NCBI GenBank assembly: GCA_041743655.1
Contig: JBGTMJ010000021.1
Location: 1-17,063, forward strand
DNA length: 17,063 bases
Direction of reading: 5' to 3'
Source: JARIHD01 sp041743655
Lineage (GTDB): Bacteria; Patescibacteriota; Saccharimonadia; Saccharimonadales; UBA4665
This document shows positions 14,354 through 17,063 of the stretch, piece by piece. The notes under the pieces are model-generated. The model searched no databases. It saw only the letters and a list, made by a program, of their open reading frames with translations, and was not told the origin of the DNA. A program made the translations under genes and the position numbers. Every line of letters begins with the position of its first letter. The stretch's first letter is position 1.

Positions 14354-14362
14354 ATCATACCA
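14354..14362 (-). promoter_or_regulatory. Extended -10 of RBBP9-like gene, leaderless GTG
   Basis: Minus strand TGG then TATGAT (14354-14359), ending 6 nt before the GTG at 14347. The -35 region is AT-rich without a clear hexamer. Confidence 0.6.
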
Positions 14363-14397
14363 AAATTAAAAAACTTCTCATGGAACAAAATCGTACA

Positions 14398-14417
14398 TAT
14401 AGAAGTTTCTATAGAAG
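14398..14417. repeat. Short direct repeat
   Basis: TATAGAAG occurs at 14398-14405 and again at 14410-14417, 12 bases apart, between the hydrolase promoter and the end of corA. It may be chance in an AT-rich gap or a small operator. Confidence 0.25.
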
Positions 14418-14471
14418 CTTTAAAATGAAGTAGCGCAATGCCGAACAGTAGACCTGGTTAATCCTATAAAT

Positions 14472-15494
14472 CTAGAACCAGTTTTTTCTTTTAAAATTCA
14501 GGTACATAGCTAGGGCTGAAATGGTTGATATACCAACCACTAGTTTCAATACAGTAAAATCACCCAAGAAAGTCCAGGAGCCGGCTTCAATGCCGCCTGG
14601 CAGCAAGATGTTCATGCCATAAAATGTACCGACGACGGTAGCAGGGATGGTCAAGGTAAACAGCAACGTAAGGACTGCCAAAATCTCATTGGTTTTTTCG
14701 GTACTGGTCGTGAAATCGGCGTCTTTGTAGATTTCGATTGTTTCTGTTGCTTCCTCAACCGTTTCCCATAACTTTTTGCTCGTATTTGTATTAATTTCAT
14801 AATACTTCTCGAGATGCTCGCCAGTGAATGCATCAATCGCTGCATCCAGTTCATCAAGGACGTTTTTCTGAGTCGCCATTGTCCGTCGAAGTCGCATAAT
14901 TTTTTGCCTCAGCTGACCTATTTGGAAAGCATCCGACCCTTTATCGTCAAAGACGTTATCTTCTATTTCGTCTAGCTCCTGAGATATGGACTGGACAAGC
15001 GAAGCGACATCTTTCAGCAAGTTTTCAATTATATGGTACAGAATCTGCCCGGGCAGGGTGAAATCGGCAGGGCGGTGGTTCTCGTATCCATCAAACAGTT
15101 TTCGTATATTAGGGTTTGTTGAATCATGGACGGTGAACAGATAGTCTTTACCCAAGAAGACACATATCTGGCTTGTAGCAATGTGATTCTCTTTGGGAGA
15201 CAGGTAAGGAAAATAGAGCAGCAGGAAGATGTATTCATCCTCTACATGCATTTGGGCAATTTGCCCTTTTTGCAAGCACTGGTCAATCTGCAGGGTATGC
15301 AGCTGGTAACTGTCGGTGATTTTTAGGAGATCATCTCTACCCGGGTCCTGAACATCTATCCACGTAGTTCCCTGGTGTTTCAGGACTTTGGTGCTGCTTA
15401 CTTTCTTAGGTTCTGCAACCGGACTCTCTCTTTTGCCGAACAGGGTTTGCAAACTAAAAAAAGTACTATTCTCTCTTTTGCCGTTCTTGCTCAT
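14472..15494 (-). CDS. corA: CorA family magnesium/divalent cation channel
   Basis: 340 residues. It has a cytosolic N-terminal alpha/beta domain, a long helical stalk (about 150-270, rich in Glu/Asp/Lys) and two C-terminal membrane segments (about 272-292 and 312-333). The signature YGMN (GMN at 293-295) follows the first of these, and the basic tail NFKRKNWF is the usual CorA end. It is expected to form a pentameric channel for magnesium, possibly cobalt or nickel. The loop after GMN (ILLPGGIEAGSWTF) is similar in length to other CorA proteins. There is no SD ahead of the ATG at 15494; an AT-rich TATAAC (15514-15519 on the minus strand) would give a leader of about 12 nt. It appears to be transcribed alone. 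Confidence 0.95.
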   Translation of the reverse strand: MSKNGKRENSTFFSLQTLFGKRESPVAEPKKVSSTKVLKHQGTTWIDVQDPGRDDLLKITDSYQLHTLQIDQCLQKGQIAQMHVEDEYIFLLLYFPYLSPKENHIATSQICVFLGKDYLFTVHDSTNPNIRKLFDGYENHRPADFTLPGQILYHIIENLLKDVASLVQSISQELDEIEDNVFDDKGSDAFQIGQLRQKIMRLRRTMATQKNVLDELDAAIDAFTGEHLEKYYEINTNTSKKLWETVEEATETIEIYKDADFTTSTEKTNEILAVLTLLFTLTIPATVVGTFYGMNILLPGGIEAGSWTFLGDFTVLKLVVGISTISALAMYLNFKRKNWF

Positions 15495-15661
15495 TTTAAT
15501 CTGCCCAGGTGAAGTTATATAAATATGTAACCGATGGCGAACTGGAGGTATGATTCATAGCATAATCATAGCAAAAGCATAGTCGTTTGTATCGGATAAA
15601 CAAAAAGATTTCCCGTGAGGGGAGCCATGACCATAATCTGGAGTGGAGGGTTATTATAGAA

Positions 15662-15715
15662 CTAGCAAAAATGACTACGCGGTACCTGCTCGCTTAGTGC
15701 ACGGGGAAGATTCAT
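15662..15715 (-). CDS. Possible 17-residue small protein after the MEDS gene
   Basis: A frame of 17 codons (MNLPRALSEQVPRSHFC). GGGAGG lies 5 nt before its ATG (minus strand, 15721-15726), a better SD site than most long genes here. It begins 18 nt after the MEDS stop and could be read from that transcript. A frame this short arises easily by chance, so only conservation would make it credible. Confidence 0.25.
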   Translation of the reverse strand: MNLPRALSEQVPRSHFC

Positions 15716-15733
15716 ATTCGCCTCCCTCTATAT

Positions 15734-16324
15734 TTACCCAGTTGCCAAACCATGAAGGTTAACGTTATGGCACTCATCAATTTCATGACGCATGTCACTA
15801 TGCATGATAAAGTGAAGTTCAGGATAAGCGCAGAACAGAGAAAAGGTGTGTATTGCTGCAAGTTCGTTCCAAAGGTTTTCTAATTGGATAACAGCATCCT
15901 TATTGCCTACTTTCCATAGAAGTGCCACCATTTCTCCGTATGCACGTATCGGTTTGCCTTTTTGAGCGACGTTTTCTACTAAGGCCCCCACCACATCAAA
16001 AAATCGGTCCCTGTCAGGTAAATCATTAACCATAAACTTTGCGAGCGTCTCCGCTGCATCAAATGTTAAATACTGACGACTTAATTGTGCGGCCGCAGCA
16101 TCTAAATCGCATTTTTCTAACCGTGCATTAAGACTTTGTACGTGAGAAGGGGTAGCTATAACTATGCAGGTATCGCCTCTCGATAAACCCGAGCTGATGA
16201 ATTCCATAAGAGGAAATAAGAGATTATTATCAGACTGATAAAATTGCACAAGGTGGCCGGGCTGAGGCTTGGAAAACCAAGTCAGTTTCTTATGAGTAGC
16301 AGCTAGCGAGCCGTTCATTGTCAT
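15734..16324 (-). CDS. MEDS-domain sensory protein
   Basis: 196 residues with a MEDS domain (the sensory domain of methanogen and DcmR-type regulators), seen in GHLVQFYQSDNNLLFPLMEF, a glycine-rich turn SSGLSRGDTCIVIATPSH, and the RFFDVVGALVENV and AYGEMVALLW segments later in the domain. In most proteins this domain is joined to a histidine kinase or DNA-binding domain; here it stands alone, so it needs a partner. The frame stays open to an ATG at 16387, giving a hydrophobic N-terminus that could look like a signal peptide. I prefer the ATG at 16324, because TATTCT with TGT ends 6 nt before it and MEDS proteins are cytosolic. Confidence 0.82.
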   Translation of the reverse strand: MTMNGSLAATHKKLTWFSKPQPGHLVQFYQSDNNLLFPLMEFISSGLSRGDTCIVIATPSHVQSLNARLEKCDLDAAAAQLSRQYLTFDAAETLAKFMVNDLPDRDRFFDVVGALVENVAQKGKPIRAYGEMVALLWKVGNKDAVIQLENLWNELAAIHTFSLFCAYPELHFIMHSDMRHEIDECHNVNLHGLATG

Positions 16325-16330
16325 CGTACT

Positions 16331-16339
16331 AGAATAACA
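16331..16339 (-). promoter_or_regulatory. Extended -10 of MEDS gene, leaderless
   Basis: Minus strand TGT then TATTCT (16331-16336), ending 6 nt before the ATG at 16324. If correct, it rules out the longer frame starting at 16387. Confidence 0.5.
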
Positions 16340-16471
16340 TAAGGAGACAAGCAGCCATGTTAGCAATATTACAGAAGACTCAATCACTAAGCTGCTGTTT
16401 GATTAATCTAAACGTAGCAGTACCGGAGGGCAATCGTAGAATTTATCGCAACTAAAATTAATGATGAATTT

Positions 16472-16819
16472 TCAATTTTTAGAAATACTGTGTAGACGGT
16501 GTATGACAATCTCCTTAATGATAGGCTCGGGAATGGGATTGTCTTCTGTGAACTGCAAGGTTCCTTTAGATGTTCGAAACGTATCCAATTCTTCGCCTAT
16601 GGCCTCTATCATCTCGTCCGATGCGGGAAATATACTCATATGATTCTTAAACGCAGCGAAGTAAATTAGATATTGTTTATTGTATTTGAATGCGGGTATC
16701 CCATAGCTAATGACTTCCTCAGCTTCTGGAACGACCTGCCTTACAATCGTGCGGACCCGCTCAAGCTTGTCTTTCTGTGACGGAGTGACATTTTTAAGAT
16801 ATTCATCAATTGTTGGCAT
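16472..16819 (-). CDS. DUF1801 / YdhG-like protein
   Basis: 115 residues covering a DUF1801 domain (YdhG-like, sometimes annotated as a frataxin-like iron chaperone). Typical features are the IDEYLKNVTPSQKDKLERVR helix, VVPEAEEVISYGIPAFKY, the FAAFKNHMSIFP strand pair and the C-terminal PIIKEIVIHRL helix. An iron role rests on a few family members and should not be assumed here. TAGAAT with TGT ends 6 nt before the ATG, so the gene is likely leaderless and transcribed alone. Confidence 0.88.
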   Translation of the reverse strand: MPTIDEYLKNVTPSQKDKLERVRTIVRQVVPEAEEVISYGIPAFKYNKQYLIYFAAFKNHMSIFPASDEMIEAIGEELDTFRTSKGTLQFTEDNPIPEPIIKEIVIHRLHSISKN

Positions 16820-16825
16820 ATCAAC

Positions 16826-16834
16826 ATTCTAACA
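16826..16834 (-). promoter_or_regulatory. Extended -10 of DUF1801 gene, leaderless
   Basis: Minus strand TGT then TAGAAT (16826-16831), ending 6 nt before the ATG at 16819. Confidence 0.55.
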
Positions 16835-16922
16835 AACAAAAAGTTCCCAGGAAGCCTTTCGGTTGGACCACCTGCACAAATGCTATAGTTCAATTATGAT
16901 AAGCTCCGGTCAAGCTAAAGAG

Positions 16923-16939
16923 ACCTGAATCCCGAAACT
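16923..16939 (+). mobile_element. Possible left end of an insertion sequence
   Basis: ACCTGAATCCCGAAACT lies 60 nt ahead of the transposase-like start. Its ACC start and position would suit an IS terminal repeat, but the matching right end is outside the window, so this is only a guess. Confidence 0.2.
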
Positions 16940-16999
16940 AAAAAGTAACGCCGCACCTCTGTATACTGTTTGGTGACAAAACTAAACAGGAAAACAAAC

Positions 17000-17063
17000 A
17001 TGCATGCGTTACGTAAAGAGCATATCGTAGATCTTTTTGTTTGGGTAGACGACAGTCTTCCCA
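17000..17063 (+). CDS. Transposase N-terminus, probably IS982 type, cut by window edge
   Basis: Only 21 codons are visible: MHALRKEHIVDLFVWVDDSLP. The hydrophobic-acidic IVDLFVWVDD pattern is like the N-terminus of IS982-family transposases (xLFCxxDDF). AGGA lies 8 nt before the ATG, and TATACT at 16962-16967 could be its -10. The frame is open at the edge. The catalytic DDE residues and both IS ends are outside, so family assignment is tentative and it could be another protein altogether. Confidence 0.45.
   Translation, partial: MHALRKEHIVDLFVWVDDSLP

Noticed and set aside
15550..15582. Ten-codon frame with GGAGG just upstream (plus strand)
   Set aside because: The SD is only 1-2 nt from the ATG, too close to work, and the frame is built from short cata/atag repeats.
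15612..15625. Terminator behind the MEDS gene (minus strand)
   Set aside because: TCCC/GGGA gives only a 4-bp stem before CTTTTTG, over 100 nt past the stop; too weak to call.
16325..16387. Signal peptide on the MEDS protein
   Set aside because: The hydrophobic stretch arises only if translation begins at 16387, through the extended -10 at 16331-16339; MEDS proteins are cytosolic.
1..17063. Alternative genetic code with TGA as glycine, as in some Patescibacteria
   Set aside because: TGA ends the oxidoreductase at the expected length and no motif-bearing gene contains an internal TGA.
1..17063. CRISPR arrays, tRNA genes, prophage or toxin-antitoxin modules
   Set aside because: No regularly spaced repeats, tRNA-like arms, phage genes or paired small toxin/antitoxin genes were found on either strand.

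Overview
The window reads as a bacterial chromosome segment, most likely from an environmental member of candidate phylum Saccharibacteria (Patescibacteria). That is inferred from the gene mix (KGG stress protein, MEDS sensor, CorA, small orphan membrane proteins, and a pilin-type N-terminus on a short secreted protein) and from the promoters; there is no rRNA or other marker to prove it. The standard code is used: TAA, TAG and TGA all end genes, and TGA is not read as glycine. No tRNA, rRNA, CRISPR array or phage module was seen.

Layout. 1-558: 3' part of a spermidine-synthase-like enzyme, converging on a 528-residue orphan membrane protein (572-2158). 2323-3270: a quinone-oxidoreductase-type dehydrogenase whose GTG start is set by a strong Shine-Dalgarno (SD) site. 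3292-5022: a minus-strand pair, a histidine-rich membrane-anchored protein followed by a cation diffusion facilitator. 5202-5396: a KGG stress protein with its own terminator. 5511-7823: a tight minus-strand operon of multi-pass membrane protein, 95-residue protein and PAS histidine kinase. 7944-9409: a LURP-one-like protein and an HD-domain protein, each with its own promoter. 9679-11502: an ABC exporter. 11521-12393: a small membrane protein and an O6-alkylguanine-DNA alkyltransferase. 12452-13324: a pilin-anchored protein with a decayed M23-like domain. 13321-16819: mostly single minus-strand genes (DUF427, RBBP9-like hydrolase, CorA, MEDS, DUF1801). From 17000 a transposase-like reading frame, probably IS982-type, runs off the edge.

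The most striking pattern is in the starts. Eight genes (5022, 8543, 9409, 11805, 12452, 14347, 16324, 16819) have a TAnnnT -10 hexamer ending exactly 6 nt before the start codon, six of them with an extended TGn. Transcription would begin at or next to the start codon, giving leaderless mRNAs, two with GTG starts. Other genes (2323, 5202, 7823, 9679, 13614) have SD sites instead, so two start modes alternate along the window.

The genes do not form one pathway. They look like a set of stress, metal-ion, envelope and signalling functions transcribed mostly one at a time; the only clear operons are the metal pair and the three-gene kinase cluster.
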